Positions 1 to 6,956 of a stretch of 17,102 bases of DNA are shown piece by piece; position 1 is the first letter of the stretch, and each line of letters starts with the position of its first letter. A program made the translations under genes and the position numbers. A model generated the notes under the pieces. It was not told the DNA's origin and made no database searches. It saw only the letters and a list, made by a program, of their open reading frames with translations. The DNA lies in the NCBI GenBank assembly GCA_946629475.1, contig CAMOXX010000031.1, positions 1 through 17,102 on the forward strand, given 5' to 3'. This stretch comes from an uncultured Blautia sp. Its GTDB lineage: Bacteria; Bacillota; Clostridia; Lachnospirales; Lachnospiraceae.

Positions 1-63
1 CGTATACTGTTAAACAGAGATGTATGGTTTGTGATAAAAACAATGAAACATAAGGGGGACTAA
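1..63 (+). CDS. 3' end of an upstream gene, possibly DUF2953 (YtfI-like)
   Basis: Frame 1 is open from the first base to a TAA at 61-63 and gives a short tail rich in Arg, Lys and large hydrophobics (ending ...KTMKHKGD). The gene starts outside the window. In Firmicutes the gene just before gerW/ytfJ is commonly ytfI, a DUF2953 membrane-associated protein, and stop-to-start spacing of four bases would suit that pair. The assignment rests on position and general character only; the 20 visible residues are too few for a family call. A second frame (bases 3-53) is also open, so even the frame is an inference. Confidence 0.4.
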   Translation, partial: RILLNRDVWFVIKTMKHKGD

Positions 64-67
64 TTTC

Positions 68-445
68 ATGGCAAAGGAAAGCAACATCAGAGAAACCGTA
101 AGTTCACTGTTCCAGGGAATGGATTCCTTAGTTTCAGCAAAGACGGTTGTCGGCGATGCGATCCATATCGGCGATACGACCATCATACCTCTCATGGATG
201 TTTCGTTCGGAATTGGAGCCGGCGCCTTCGGCGGAGAGCGGAAGAGCAATGACGGAGGCGGAATCGGCGGAAAGATGACTCCATGCGCGCTCCTTGTGAT
301 GTCCGGAGGCTCGACCAAGCTTGTCAATGTAAAGAATCAGGGCAGCCTGAACAAGATTCTCGACATGGTGCCCGACCTGATGAACAAGTTCGGAAAAGGC
401 AAGGATGAGGACAAGGATGTAGATACCGTCACGATAGAAGAGTGA
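68..445 (+). CDS. gerW: GerW family sporulation protein (YtfJ)
   Basis: A 125-residue protein of the GerW/YtfJ family, whose Bacillus member is needed for normal spore germination; the molecular function is not well defined. Family hallmarks seen are an N-terminal helix (residues 1-25), the segment VVGDAIHIGDTTIIPL, a glycine-rich centre (GIGAGAFGG and a GGGIGG run around residues 48-68), and the hydrophobic stretch CALLVMSGG before a lysine- and acid-rich C-terminus. The start is set by a purine-rich ribosome site AGGGGG at 53-58. It lies four bases after the preceding stop codon, so it is probably co-transcribed with the upstream gene, and it ends at a terminator hairpin at 448-475. Its presence points to an endospore-forming Clostridia host. 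Confidence 0.9.
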   Translation: MAKESNIRETVSSLFQGMDSLVSAKTVVGDAIHIGDTTIIPLMDVSFGIGAGAFGGERKSNDGGGIGGKMTPCALLVMSGGSTKLVNVKNQGSLNKILDMVPDLMNKFGKGKDEDKDVDTVTIEE

Positions 446-447
446 AA

Positions 448-475
448 AAACGCGCGGCCGTCAGGCCGCGCGTTT
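448..475. terminator. Bidirectional intrinsic terminator between gerW and rpmB
   Basis: A perfect GC-rich stem CGCGCGGCC (451-459) / GGCCGCGCG (464-472) with a GTCA loop, extended to 12 bp by AAA (448-450) / TTT (473-475). It lies between the convergent stop codons of gerW (443-445) and rpmB (488-490). Read from the - strand the stem is followed by a run of six T, the better terminator side; on the + strand only TTT follows. It probably stops both transcripts. Confidence 0.85.
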
Positions 476-487
476 CAGTTCAGCTTT

Positions 488-676
488 TTATGCTCTTTCA
501 ACTCTTCCGGATTTTAAGCAGGAAGTACAAACGTAAATTCTTTTATTATTGCCGCCCGTTGTTTTTACGCGGACTGACTTGACATTGGACTTCCACATTT
601 TGTTGGATCTTCTATGGGAATGACTCACGTTGTTTCCGAAATGAGCTCCTCTATCGCAAATTGCACATCTAGCCAT
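488..676 (-). CDS. rpmB: 50S ribosomal protein L28, zinc-binding form
   Basis: A 62-residue L28, a component of the large ribosomal subunit. The N-terminus MARCAICDRG, the central SHSHRRS segment and the C-terminal RIYVCTSCLKSG are typical. It carries two CxxC pairs (Cys4/Cys7 and Cys50/Cys53), so it is the zinc-ribbon (C+) form; in some bacteria such forms are paired with a zinc-independent copy under Zur control, but no Zur site was identified here. The start was chosen at 676 because a strong ribosome site (AAGGAGGTGC, complement of 681-690) sits just upstream; a longer reading frame reaching 724 adds 16 non-conserved residues. It is transcribed away from the Asp23-family gene, as is usual for rpmB in Firmicutes. 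Confidence 0.96.
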   Translation of the reverse strand: MARCAICDRGAHFGNNVSHSHRRSNKMWKSNVKSVRVKTTGGNNKRIYVCTSCLKSGRVERA

Positions 677-729
677 GACTGCACCTCCTTGCTTCTTATT
701 TTTAACTGCCTGATCCTGTAACATAATAT

Positions 730-757
730 ATGATACGGACAGTTATCGTTTTTTCAA
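730..757 (-). promoter_or_regulatory. Sigma-A type promoter of rpmB
   Basis: On the - strand: TTGAAA (complement of 752-757), 16 bases, then TATCAT (complement of 730-735). Each hexamer matches the consensus at five of six positions. It lies about 55 bases upstream of the rpmB start codon. Confidence 0.65.
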
Positions 758-825
758 CTCCCTTATTCTAACAGATGAAATATCCTTTTGCAAGCAAAAA
801 AATAAAAAATAAGAAAATATATATG

Positions 826-854
826 TTCCCTTTTTGCAAAAAAGAGGTTATAAT
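826..854 (+). promoter_or_regulatory. Probable promoter of the Asp23-fakA-recG group
   Basis: A perfect -10 hexamer TATAAT at 849-854, in an A/T-rich stretch between the divergent rpmB and Asp23-family genes. The -35 region at the right spacing (TTCCCT, 826-831) is poor, so strength or the need for an activator is uncertain. The start codon at 893 lies about 40 bases downstream. Confidence 0.55.
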
Positions 855-892
855 AAATCATGTATGCGCTCTTAATAAAAGGAGGTCAACCT

Positions 893-1252
893 ATGAACGG
901 ATGTATAGATACCGGTCTTGGCCGGATCGTTATAGATACCGACGTCATTGCAACCTACGCGGGATCCGTGGCAGTTGAATGCTTCGGGATCGTAGGAATG
1001 GCTGCTGTCAGTATGAAGGACGGGCTGGTCAAGCTTCTCCGCAGGGACAGCATAAAGCACGGAATCGCGGTCAGGATTGACAGCGACAACCGGATCCGTC
1101 TGGATTTTCACGTGATTGTGGCCTACGGAATCAGCATCAGCACGATTGCGGATAATCTGATCGGGAATGTGAAATACAAGGTGGAAGAGTTTACCGGGCT
1201 TCCGATTGATAAAATCAATATTTATGTAGAAGGCGTAAGGCCAATCGACTAA
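893..1252 (+). CDS. Asp23/Gls24 family envelope stress response protein (YloU-like)
   Basis: A 119-residue single-domain Asp23/Gls24 protein. Family features seen are the opening GRIVIDTDVIATYAG, the segment ECFGIVGMAAVSMKDG and the C-terminal part with VAYGISIS, a helix, and the ending INIYVEGVRPID. Members are associated with the cell envelope and alkaline or envelope stress in Gram-positives; in Bacillus yloU lies between rpmB and yloV as here. The ATG at 893 is preferred because AGGAGGT (880-886) lies at ideal distance; an earlier in-frame ATG at 860 is only a few bases past the -10 box and would add 11 residues encoded by the ribosome site itself. It is followed 15 bases later by the fakA-like gene, certainly in one transcript. 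Confidence 0.92.
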   Translation: MNGCIDTGLGRIVIDTDVIATYAGSVAVECFGIVGMAAVSMKDGLVKLLRRDSIKHGIAVRIDSDNRIRLDFHVIVAYGISISTIADNLIGNVKYKVEEFTGLPIDKINIYVEGVRPID

Positions 1253-1267
1253 AGGAGGGAAACGCTG

Positions 1268-2935
1268 GTGAGCGAAAAAAACATAGATGCCGCTATGCTG
1301 GCCAGGATGTTCCTGGCAGGTGCCAGAAATCTGGACGCAAAAAAGGAGTGGATCAATGAACTGAACGTATTTCCGGTTCCTGACGGGGACACGGGTACCA
1401 ATATGACACTCACGATCATGTCTGCCGCATCGGAGGTCAGCGCGATTGCCGATCTGGATATGGAAGCGGTCTGCAAGGCGATTTCGTCAGGGAGTCTCCG
1501 CGGGGCGCGGGGCAATTCCGGCGTAATTCTTTCGCAGCTGTTCCGGGGCTTTACGAGAAACATCAAGGGCAAAAAGGAGCTTGATGCTGTCATTCTGGCG
1601 GAAGCCTTTGGAAAAGCAGTGGAAACTGCCTATAAGGCTGTTATGAAGCCGAAGGAGGGGACTATCCTCACCGTTGCGCGGGAAACGGCGGAAAGAGCTG
1701 CCGGGATCTGCGAGAGCGTGACGGATCTGGATGATTTCTTCACACAGGTCTTTGCGTACGCTGAGGAGACACTTGCCAAAACCCCCGACCTGCTGCCGGT
1801 CCTGAAGGAAGCGGGCGTGGTGGACTCCGGCGGCCAGGGACTGGTCGAAGTGATGCGCGGCGCGATCGACGGCTACCGTGGCGTCGAGGTGGATTACAGC
1901 GCGTTTGTCCCGGCGTCCATATCGCATACCGTGACAAAAATATCCAGTGAAACCGAGAAGGAGATCAAGTTCGGATACTGCACCGAGTTCATCATTCTTC
2001 TGAACAAGCCGATGTCCGATGAGGAGGAGCATTCCTTCAAAAAATACCTGATGTCCATCGGGGATTCCGTTGTGATCGTCGCCGACGATGAGATCGTGAA
2101 GGTCCATGTGCATACCAACCATCCCGGCGAAGTGTTCGAAAAAGGTCTGACATATGGGGCGCTCTCCCGCATGAAGGTTGACAACATGCGCGAGGAGCAT
2201 CAGGAAAAACTGATCAAGGATGCCGAAAAGCTGGCTGCCCAGCAGCTTGCGGAGGAGGAAGCTTCTGCGCCTGAAAAGGAATACGGTTTTATCGCGGTAT
2301 CGGCAGGCGAAGGCCTGTCCGGCGTTTTCCGGGATCTTGGCGTTGATTACCTGATCGAAGGCGGGCAGACCATGAACCCGAGCACGAACGATATGCTTAC
2401 GGCAATCAAAAAAGTGCGCGCGAAGACGATCTATATCTTCCCCAACAATAAAAATATCATCCTGGCGGCAAACCAGGCGCGTGATTTAACGACCGACCGC
2501 GAGGTCATCGTGGTTCCGACCAAGACGATCCCGCAGGGAATCTCTGCCCTGATCAGCTTTGTTCCGGAGCTTTCTGGAGAAGAAAACCTTGCAGCTATGG
2601 AGGAGGCCGCCGGCTTTGTCAGGACAGGCCAGATTACCTATGCAGTCCGCGATACACGCCTGGATGAAAAGGAAATCCACGAGGGCGACGCGATGGGCGT
2701 CGGGGACAACGGTATCCTTGCTGTCGGAAATGACCGCACCGAGGTAGCGCTTGCGACTGTGCGGGAGATGGCGGATGAGGACACCGAAGTGATCAGTGTT
2801 TACTATGGAGGCGGAATTCAGGCCGACGAGGCGGAAACCCTTCTGAAAAAGCTCGAAGAAGAGTATCCCGACCAGGAAGTGGAGCTGATCGACGGCGGAC
2901 AGCCGGTCTATTACTATATTATCTCGGCAGAATAA
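1268..2935 (+). CDS. DAK2 domain protein, fatty acid kinase subunit FakA-like (YloV)
   Basis: A 555-residue YloV/FakA-type protein. The N-terminal DhaL (DAK2) kinase domain (about residues 1-200) carries the nucleotide/magnesium motif DGDTGTN (39-45), GARGNSG (78-84) and VVDSGGQGL further on. The middle and C-terminal parts contain HVHTNHPG and a final domain ending in VELIDGGQPVYYYI, as in FakA. In Staphylococcus FakA phosphorylates exogenous fatty acids bound to a FakB (DegV-family) carrier for phospholipid synthesis; no fakB is in this window. The start is GTG at 1268, set by AAGGAGG (1252-1258), which overlaps the stop codon of the gene before. Length agrees with the family (about 550). 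Function as fatty acid kinase is inferred from homology. Confidence 0.92.
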   Translation: MSEKNIDAAMLARMFLAGARNLDAKKEWINELNVFPVPDGDTGTNMTLTIMSAASEVSAIADLDMEAVCKAISSGSLRGARGNSGVILSQLFRGFTRNIKGKKELDAVILAEAFGKAVETAYKAVMKPKEGTILTVARETAERAAGICESVTDLDDFFTQVFAYAEETLAKTPDLLPVLKEAGVVDSGGQGLVEVMRGAIDGYRGVEVDYSAFVPASISHTVTKISSETEKEIKFGYCTEFIILLNKPMSDEEEHSFKKYLMSIGDSVVIVADDEIVKVHVHTNHPGEVFEKGLTYGALSRMKVDNMREEHQEKLIKDAEKLAAQQLAEEEASAPEKEYGFIAVSAGEGLSGVFRDLGVDYLIEGGQTMNPSTNDMLTAIKKVRAKTIYIFPNNKNIILAANQARDLTTDREVIVVPTKTIPQGISALISFVPELSGEENLAAMEEAAGFVRTGQITYAVRDTRLDEKEIHEGDAMGVGDNGILAVGNDRTEVALATVREMADEDTEVISVYYGGGIQADEAETLLKKLEEEYPDQEVELIDGGQPVYYYIISAE

Positions 2936-2956
2936 AACCGAACCTGAGGATTGACT

Positions 2957-5011
2957 ATGAGTATTCCTGTGAGAGACCTCAAAGGGGTAGGCGAAAAAAC
3001 CGAAAAGCTTTTAGTGAAAGCAGGCATCGTTACAACCGATGACCTGCTTCGCTATTATCCGAGGGCATACCGCGAGTATGGGCCTCCGGTCCGGGCGGAG
3101 AGCATCCGTGAGGGGGAAAGCTGTACCCTGCGGCTCCGGCTTATCACAAACATCAATATATCGCGAAACAGCCGCTTTCCGGTCGTTACGGCAGGCGGCG
3201 CGGATGAGACGGGCAGGGTCTCCCTCATCTGGTACAGGGCTGCCTACCTGCGGAGTGTTCTGAGAAAAGGCGGCACCTATGTGTTCAGCGGCAAGATTGT
3301 CCGCAGGAGGGGGCAGCTGATTCTGGAGCATCCCGAAGTGTTCTCGACAGAAGAGTACAGTCTGCTTGAGAACACACTGCAGCCGGTATATCCTCTGACC
3401 GGCGGCCTGACCCAGAAGCAGATGATCCGCTTTGTGAAGGCGGCCATCGACCAGCAGGCGCTTCTTCCGGAGTATCTGACGGAGGAAATCCGTACGTCCT
3501 ATAAGCTGGCGGAAAGGAATTTCGCGGCCGTCAATATTCATTTTCCGAAGGACAGGGAGAGCCTGGTCAGCGCCAGGAACCGCCTTGCCTTCGACGAATT
3601 CCTGCTGTTTATTCTCAGCATCCGCCTGTTAAAAGAAAAAACGGACACCATCCAGAACTCGTGGAAAATCAAGCCGGTCTGGAAGACCGAGGAGATCATT
3701 GAAGGACTGCCTTACACCCTGACGAATGCCCAGATGAACGTGTGGCGGCAGATTGAAAAAGACCTGTCGGGCCACGCGCTGATGTCCCGGCTGATTCAGG
3801 GGGATGTAGGGTCGGGAAAAACGATCGTCGCGTTCCTCGCGGCTGTCCTGACCGCCCTGAACGGGTACCAGGCGGCGATTCTTGCGCCGACGGAAGTGCT
3901 GGCAAGGCAGCACTTTGAGTCCATGAAGAAGCTGCTGGAGGAAAACGGCCTTTCAGAACTCTGCCCGGTGCTTCTTACAGGGGCTGTGACGGCCTCGGAA
4001 AAGAGAAAAATATACGAAAAGATGCGGTCGGATGAGGCAAAGCTGATCATCGGAACCCATGCCCTGCTCCAGGAAAAGGCGGAGTACGCTTCCCTTGCAC
4101 TGGTGGTTACGGATGAGCAGCACAGATTCGGCGTTAAACAGAGGGCAGCCCTCCTTGAGCGGGGAAATCCGCCGCATGTCCTGGTCATGAGCGCAACACC
4201 GATCCCGCGGACCCTTGCGATGATTCTATACGGGGACCTGGACGTTTCGATTCTCGATGAGATGCCCAAAAACCGCCTGCCGATCAAAAACTGCGTGATC
4301 AATACCGGCCAGCGGATGCGGGCCTGCGCATTTATCGTAAAGCAGGTAAGGGAGGGCAGGCAGGCCTACGTGATCTGCCCGATGGTAGAAGAAAGCGCCG
4401 AGATGGAGGCCGAAAACGTCACGGATTATGCCGATGAACTGCGTGGAATCCTTCCGGACGACATCTCGGTCGGGGTGCTTCACGGCAGGATGAAAGCGAA
4501 AGAAAAGAATGCGGTGATGGATGATTTTGCCGCAGGAAGGCTCCATGTCCTTGTCTCCACCACGGTAGTCGAGGTCGGTGTGAATGTCCCGAACGCGACA
4601 GTGATGGTGATCGAAAACGCCGAACGGTTCGGGCTTGCCCAGCTCCATCAGCTGAGGGGGCGGGTCGGCCGGGGGGATGCGCAGTCCTACTGCATCTTCG
4701 TTCAGGGGAACCAGGACAGCGGTACTGCAAAGCGTCTGGACGTTATCGCGCGTTCCAACGACGGCTTTTTTATCGCATCCGAGGACCTGAAAATGCGCGG
4801 CCCGGGAGACCTGTTCGGGATCCGCCAGAGCGGCGAACTGGACTTTCATGTAGCCGACATTTTTCAGGATTCCGATGTACTGCAGGAGGCCTCCCAGGCG
4901 GCGGGAGATATCCTCTCCATGGACCCTCAGCTGACGCTCCCGCAGAACAGAATGCTGCGCTCAGAGCTTGAAAAATATGGTGCCTGGAGCGAAGAAAGCG
5001 CGGTTTTATAG
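2957..5011 (+). CDS. recG: ATP-dependent DNA helicase RecG
   Basis: A 684-residue RecG, the branch-migrating helicase that remodels stalled replication forks and recombination intermediates. The N-terminal wedge/OB-fold region (about 1-240) opens with VRDLKGVGEKTEKLL. Helicase motifs follow: Walker A GDVGSGKT (282-289), motif II DEQH (386-389, the RecG/Mfd form), VLVMSATPIPRTLA, TTVVEVGVNVPNA, and QLRGRVGRG from about 565. The C-terminal end carries the DLKMRGPGDLFGIRQSG segment. The ATG at 2957 is preferred over a TTG at 2951 because the ribosome site TGAGGA (2945-2950) fits it. It lies 21 bases after the fakA-like gene, as in other Firmicutes. No hairpin terminator is evident after its stop. 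Confidence 0.97.
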   Translation: MSIPVRDLKGVGEKTEKLLVKAGIVTTDDLLRYYPRAYREYGPPVRAESIREGESCTLRLRLITNINISRNSRFPVVTAGGADETGRVSLIWYRAAYLRSVLRKGGTYVFSGKIVRRRGQLILEHPEVFSTEEYSLLENTLQPVYPLTGGLTQKQMIRFVKAAIDQQALLPEYLTEEIRTSYKLAERNFAAVNIHFPKDRESLVSARNRLAFDEFLLFILSIRLLKEKTDTIQNSWKIKPVWKTEEIIEGLPYTLTNAQMNVWRQIEKDLSGHALMSRLIQGDVGSGKTIVAFLAAVLTALNGYQAAILAPTEVLARQHFESMKKLLEENGLSELCPVLLTGAVTASEKRKIYEKMRSDEAKLIIGTHALLQEKAEYASLALVVTDEQHRFGVKQRAALLERGNPPHVLVMSATPIPRTLAMILYGDLDVSILDEMPKNRLPIKNCVINTGQRMRACAFIVKQVREGRQAYVICPMVEESAEMEAENVTDYADELRGILPDDISVGVLHGRMKAKEKNAVMDDFAAGRLHVLVSTTVVEVGVNVPNATVMVIENAERFGLAQLHQLRGRVGRGDAQSYCIFVQGNQDSGTAKRLDVIARSNDGFFIASEDLKMRGPGDLFGIRQSGELDFHVADIFQDSDVLQEASQAAGDILSMDPQLTLPQNRMLRSELEKYGAWSEESAVL

Positions 5012-5040
5012 GCTTTTTTCACAATTTTTCAATTCTGATG

Positions 5041-5069
5041 TTGCATTTCCAATGCTTTCGTAGTATTCT
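5041..5069 (+). promoter_or_regulatory. Weak candidate promoter for the DUF6465-like gene
   Basis: TTGCAT (5041-5046), 17 bases, TATTCT (5064-5069). The -35 matches at three of six positions and the -10 at four. If used, the transcript would begin near 5076, just before the first inverted repeat of the leader. Tentative. Confidence 0.3.
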
Positions 5070-5080
5070 ATCTGCGTAAT

Positions 5081-5250
5081 TGAACAATTATTTTAATTCT
5101 GCAATTGTTCAGCACACAATAAACATGAATGATATTTTGAATGAAATGCCTGTATTTCAGGCAAATACCGTTCATGTTCATGGGGCGGGCAGGACGCAAA
5201 GCGTCACTGACTGTCTGAATGAGGAATGCGGAGCATTCCGAATGTCAGTG
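5081..5250 (+). promoter_or_regulatory. Multi-hairpin structured leader upstream of the DUF6465-like gene
   Basis: Four consecutive inverted repeats fill this stretch. (1) TGAACAATT (5081-5089) / AATTGTTCA (5103-5111). (2) A long imperfect stem in which 5122-5137 pairs with 5163-5178 (outer 8 bp AACATGAA/TTCATGTT perfect, then one G-U and one mismatch), enclosing a second stem GCCTG (5148-5152) / CAGGC (5158-5162). (3) GACGC (5193-5197) / GCGTC (5201-5205) with an AAA loop. (4) CACTGAC (5205-5211) / GTCAGTG (5244-5250) enclosing GGAATGC (5223-5229) / GCATTCC (5233-5239) with a GGA loop. Repeats 3 and 4 share base 5205. None is followed by a T run, so these are not plain terminators. The ribosome site at 5281-5287 lies outside the stems. 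I do not recognise a known RNA family. The first repeat could instead be a protein-binding operator. Confidence 0.6.
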
Positions 5251-5295
5251 CAGAACAGTTGCCAATGTTTTATTAGAACAAAGGAGGCTACAAAC

Positions 5296-5784
5296 ATGCC
5301 CAGAAAAGCAACCACAAAAAAAGAGGAAACTGCAGCAGTCGTTGAGACGAAAGCAGAAGCAGCTGCCGAAGCAGAAATAAAAGAAGAAGCAAAGGCTGAG
5401 AAAAAGATCGAAGCCGCAGCACCCGTAAATGAAGAAAAGGCCGAAGAAAAAGCCGCTCCGGAACCGAAAAAACCGGCAAAAAAAGCAGGCTCCAAGACAG
5501 CGAAAACCGCAAAGGAAGTTGTTGAAAAAGCTGAAAAGGCTGTAAAAAATGCCGCTGCTAAAGCTGTGAAGAAAACTGTCGAACCGACTACTTCTGTCTA
5601 TGTCCAGTTCCTTGGAAAAGAGATCGTCTGCAAGGACGTTGTTTCAACGATCAAGCAGCTTTGGGTAAGCGATATGGGCAAAAAAGAAGCGGACCTCAAG
5701 GATGTAAAGGTTTATATCAAACCGGAGGACAACGGCGCTTACTATGTACTGAACGGTGATATCACAGGATTTCTGAGCTTCTGA
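5296..5784 (+). CDS. DUF6465-like protein with Lys/Ala/Glu-rich N-terminal half
   Basis: A 162-residue protein in two parts. Residues 1-98 are low complexity: first Glu/Ala/Lys mixed (about 10-55), then strongly basic with Lys-Ala repeats (KKPAKKAGSKTAKTAK, then KAVKNAAAKAVKKTV), resembling histone H1-like tails. Residues 100-162 form a compact domain beginning VYVQFLGKEI and ending VLNGDITGFLSF, which I recall as the DUF6465 domain found in Lachnospiraceae; its function is unknown. The ATG at 5296 follows an excellent ribosome site AAGGAGG (5281-5287). The frame stays open upstream to 5080, but that extension falls on the structured leader. It stands alone between recG and a strong terminator, so it is probably monocistronic. 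Nucleic acid binding is an inference from the basic tail only. Confidence 0.8.
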   Translation: MPRKATTKKEETAAVVETKAEAAAEAEIKEEAKAEKKIEAAAPVNEEKAEEKAAPEPKKPAKKAGSKTAKTAKEVVEKAEKAVKNAAAKAVKKTVEPTTSVYVQFLGKEIVCKDVVSTIKQLWVSDMGKKEADLKDVKVYIKPEDNGAYYVLNGDITGFLSF

Positions 5785-5832
5785 CACAGATTATGCAGAA
5801 ACAGCGTGAAAATCGCTCACTGTTATCGGAGG

Positions 5833-5860
5833 GGCATCTGCGGAAGCAGATGCCTTTTTC
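5833..5860 (+). terminator. Intrinsic terminator after the DUF6465-like gene
   Basis: Perfect 9-bp stem GGCATCTGC (5833-5841) / GCAGATGCC (5846-5854), stable GGAA tetraloop, then TTTTT (5855-5859). It lies about 50 bases past the stop codon at 5784. Confidence 0.92.
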
Positions 5861-5929
5861 TTATCATACATCGCTATCCGCAAAAAATCTGCATTCCTTA
5901 TGAAAGATGCATATTTTTTGTATTTATTA

Positions 5930-5958
5930 TTGAACTTTATTCAGCACTTTGCTATAAT
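5930..5958 (+). promoter_or_regulatory. Promoter of the mgsA-rsmD-coaD group
   Basis: TTGAAC (5930-5935), 17 bases, perfect TATAAT (5953-5958) preceded by TGC (extended -10). Transcription would start near 5965, which excludes an upstream in-frame ATG at 5900 as the mgsA start. Confidence 0.8.
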
Positions 5959-6004
5959 ACCAGACAAAGGGTACGGACTAGAAAGACATATGGAGACGGG
6001 AAAG

Positions 6005-6400
6005 ATGAATGTAGGTATTATTGCTCACAACAGTAAAAAAGTTTTGATCGAAGATTTCTGTATCGCGTACAAAAACATTTTATCAAAGCATGAGGTTTAT
6101 GCTACCGGCACAACCGGACGCAGGATCGAAGAAGCTACTGGCCTGCATGTCCACAAGTTCCTTGCCGGGAGCATCGGCGGCGACAAACAGTTCATGGAGA
6201 TGGTTGAGCGCCAGGATCTCGATATGGTAATTCTGTTTTACAATCCTGTGATGGTTGACCCTAAGGAACCCGATATCCGAACGATCGTCAAATGCTGCGA
6301 CCAGTATACAATTCCATGCGCGACCAACATCGCGACGGCGGAGCTCCTGATTCTCGGACTGGCCCGCGGCGACCTTGACTGGAGGCTGAATTTAAGATGA
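6005..6400 (+). CDS. mgsA: Methylglyoxal synthase family protein, variant active site
   Basis: A 131-residue MgsA homologue; the family converts dihydroxyacetone phosphate to methylglyoxal and phosphate, a bypass of lower glycolysis. Seen are His8 in IIAHNSKK, the phosphate-binding ATGTTGRRIEEATG (33-46), GGD with the catalytic-type Asp60, and IPCATNIATAEL. Numbering runs at a constant offset of 11 from the Escherichia coli enzyme (His19, Asp71, Asp91, His98, Asp101). At that offset Asp60 and Asp90 are kept, but Asp91 is replaced by Asn80 (FYNP instead of the usual DP) and His98 by Lys87 (PKEPD instead of PHDPD/PHEPD). Activity is therefore uncertain. The start at 6005 is set by GGAGA at 5992-5996. 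Its last four bases overlap the rsmD start. Confidence 0.88.
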   Translation: MNVGIIAHNSKKVLIEDFCIAYKNILSKHEVYATGTTGRRIEEATGLHVHKFLAGSIGGDKQFMEMVERQDLDMVILFYNPVMVDPKEPDIRTIVKCCDQYTIPCATNIATAELLILGLARGDLDWRLNLR

Positions 6401-6951
6401 GAGTGATTGCGGGAAAAGCGCGCAGCCTGCCCCTGACGACGGTTCCGGGCGAGGCCACGCGGCCGACTACCGACAGAATCAAGGAAACCCTGTTCAACAT
6501 GCTTCAGCCCCGGATCGGCGGCTGCCGTTTCCTCGATATCTTTGCCGGGAGCGGCGCGATCGGGATCGAAGCGCTGAGCCGCGGGGCGGAGTCCGCGGTT
6601 TTTGTGGAAAAAAATAAAAAAGCCTGCGCCTGCATCCGCAGGAATCTGGCGTTTACAAAACTTGAAGAAAGTGGTAAACTGCTTGAGATGGATGCGGTGC
6701 AGGCTCTTCGCGTTATGGAAGGGGACGCCCCCTTCGATATCATCTTCATGGATCCGCCCTACGCGTCGGGGGCCGAGTTCGCCGTGTTTGAGTATCTGAA
6801 GGACAGTTCCCTCTGCAGTATTGATACGCTGATCCTCTGTGAGGCATCCCTGCAGACGGATTATACCGTCTCGGGGCTGACGGGCTTCGAAGTGCTCCGC
6901 GAAAAAAAATACAAAACGAACAAGCATGTGTTTTTCAGAAAGGTCAGTTAA
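6397..6951 (+). CDS. rsmD: 16S rRNA (guanine(966)-N(2))-methyltransferase RsmD
   Basis: A 184-residue RsmD, which methylates N2 of G966 in 16S rRNA using S-adenosylmethionine. It shows the starting MRVIAGKARS, the segment RPTTDRIKETLFNML (about 22-36), the SAM-binding loop DIFAGSGAIGIEAL (47-60), the acidic ribose contact FVEKN (69-73) and the catalytic DPPY (119-122). Length is normal for the family. The start codon overlaps the mgsA stop (ATGA), so translation is probably coupled. coaD follows after five bases; rsmD-coaD is a very common bacterial pair. Confidence 0.96.
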   Translation: MRVIAGKARSLPLTTVPGEATRPTTDRIKETLFNMLQPRIGGCRFLDIFAGSGAIGIEALSRGAESAVFVEKNKKACACIRRNLAFTKLEESGKLLEMDAVQALRVMEGDAPFDIIFMDPPYASGAEFAVFEYLKDSSLCSIDTLILCEASLQTDYTVSGLTGFEVLREKKYKTNKHVFFRKVS

Positions 6952-6956
6952 TACTT

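Noticed and set aside
1487..2200. A 237-residue open frame on the - strand inside the FakA-like gene
   Set aside because: Antisense to conserved kinase sequence and without recognisable family features.
5900..6004. Longer N-terminus for MgsA from ATG 5900 or 5990
   Set aside because: The promoter at 5930-5958 would lie inside the 5900 version, and the ribosome site GGAGA at 5992-5996 fits only the start at 6005, which also matches the family N-terminus.
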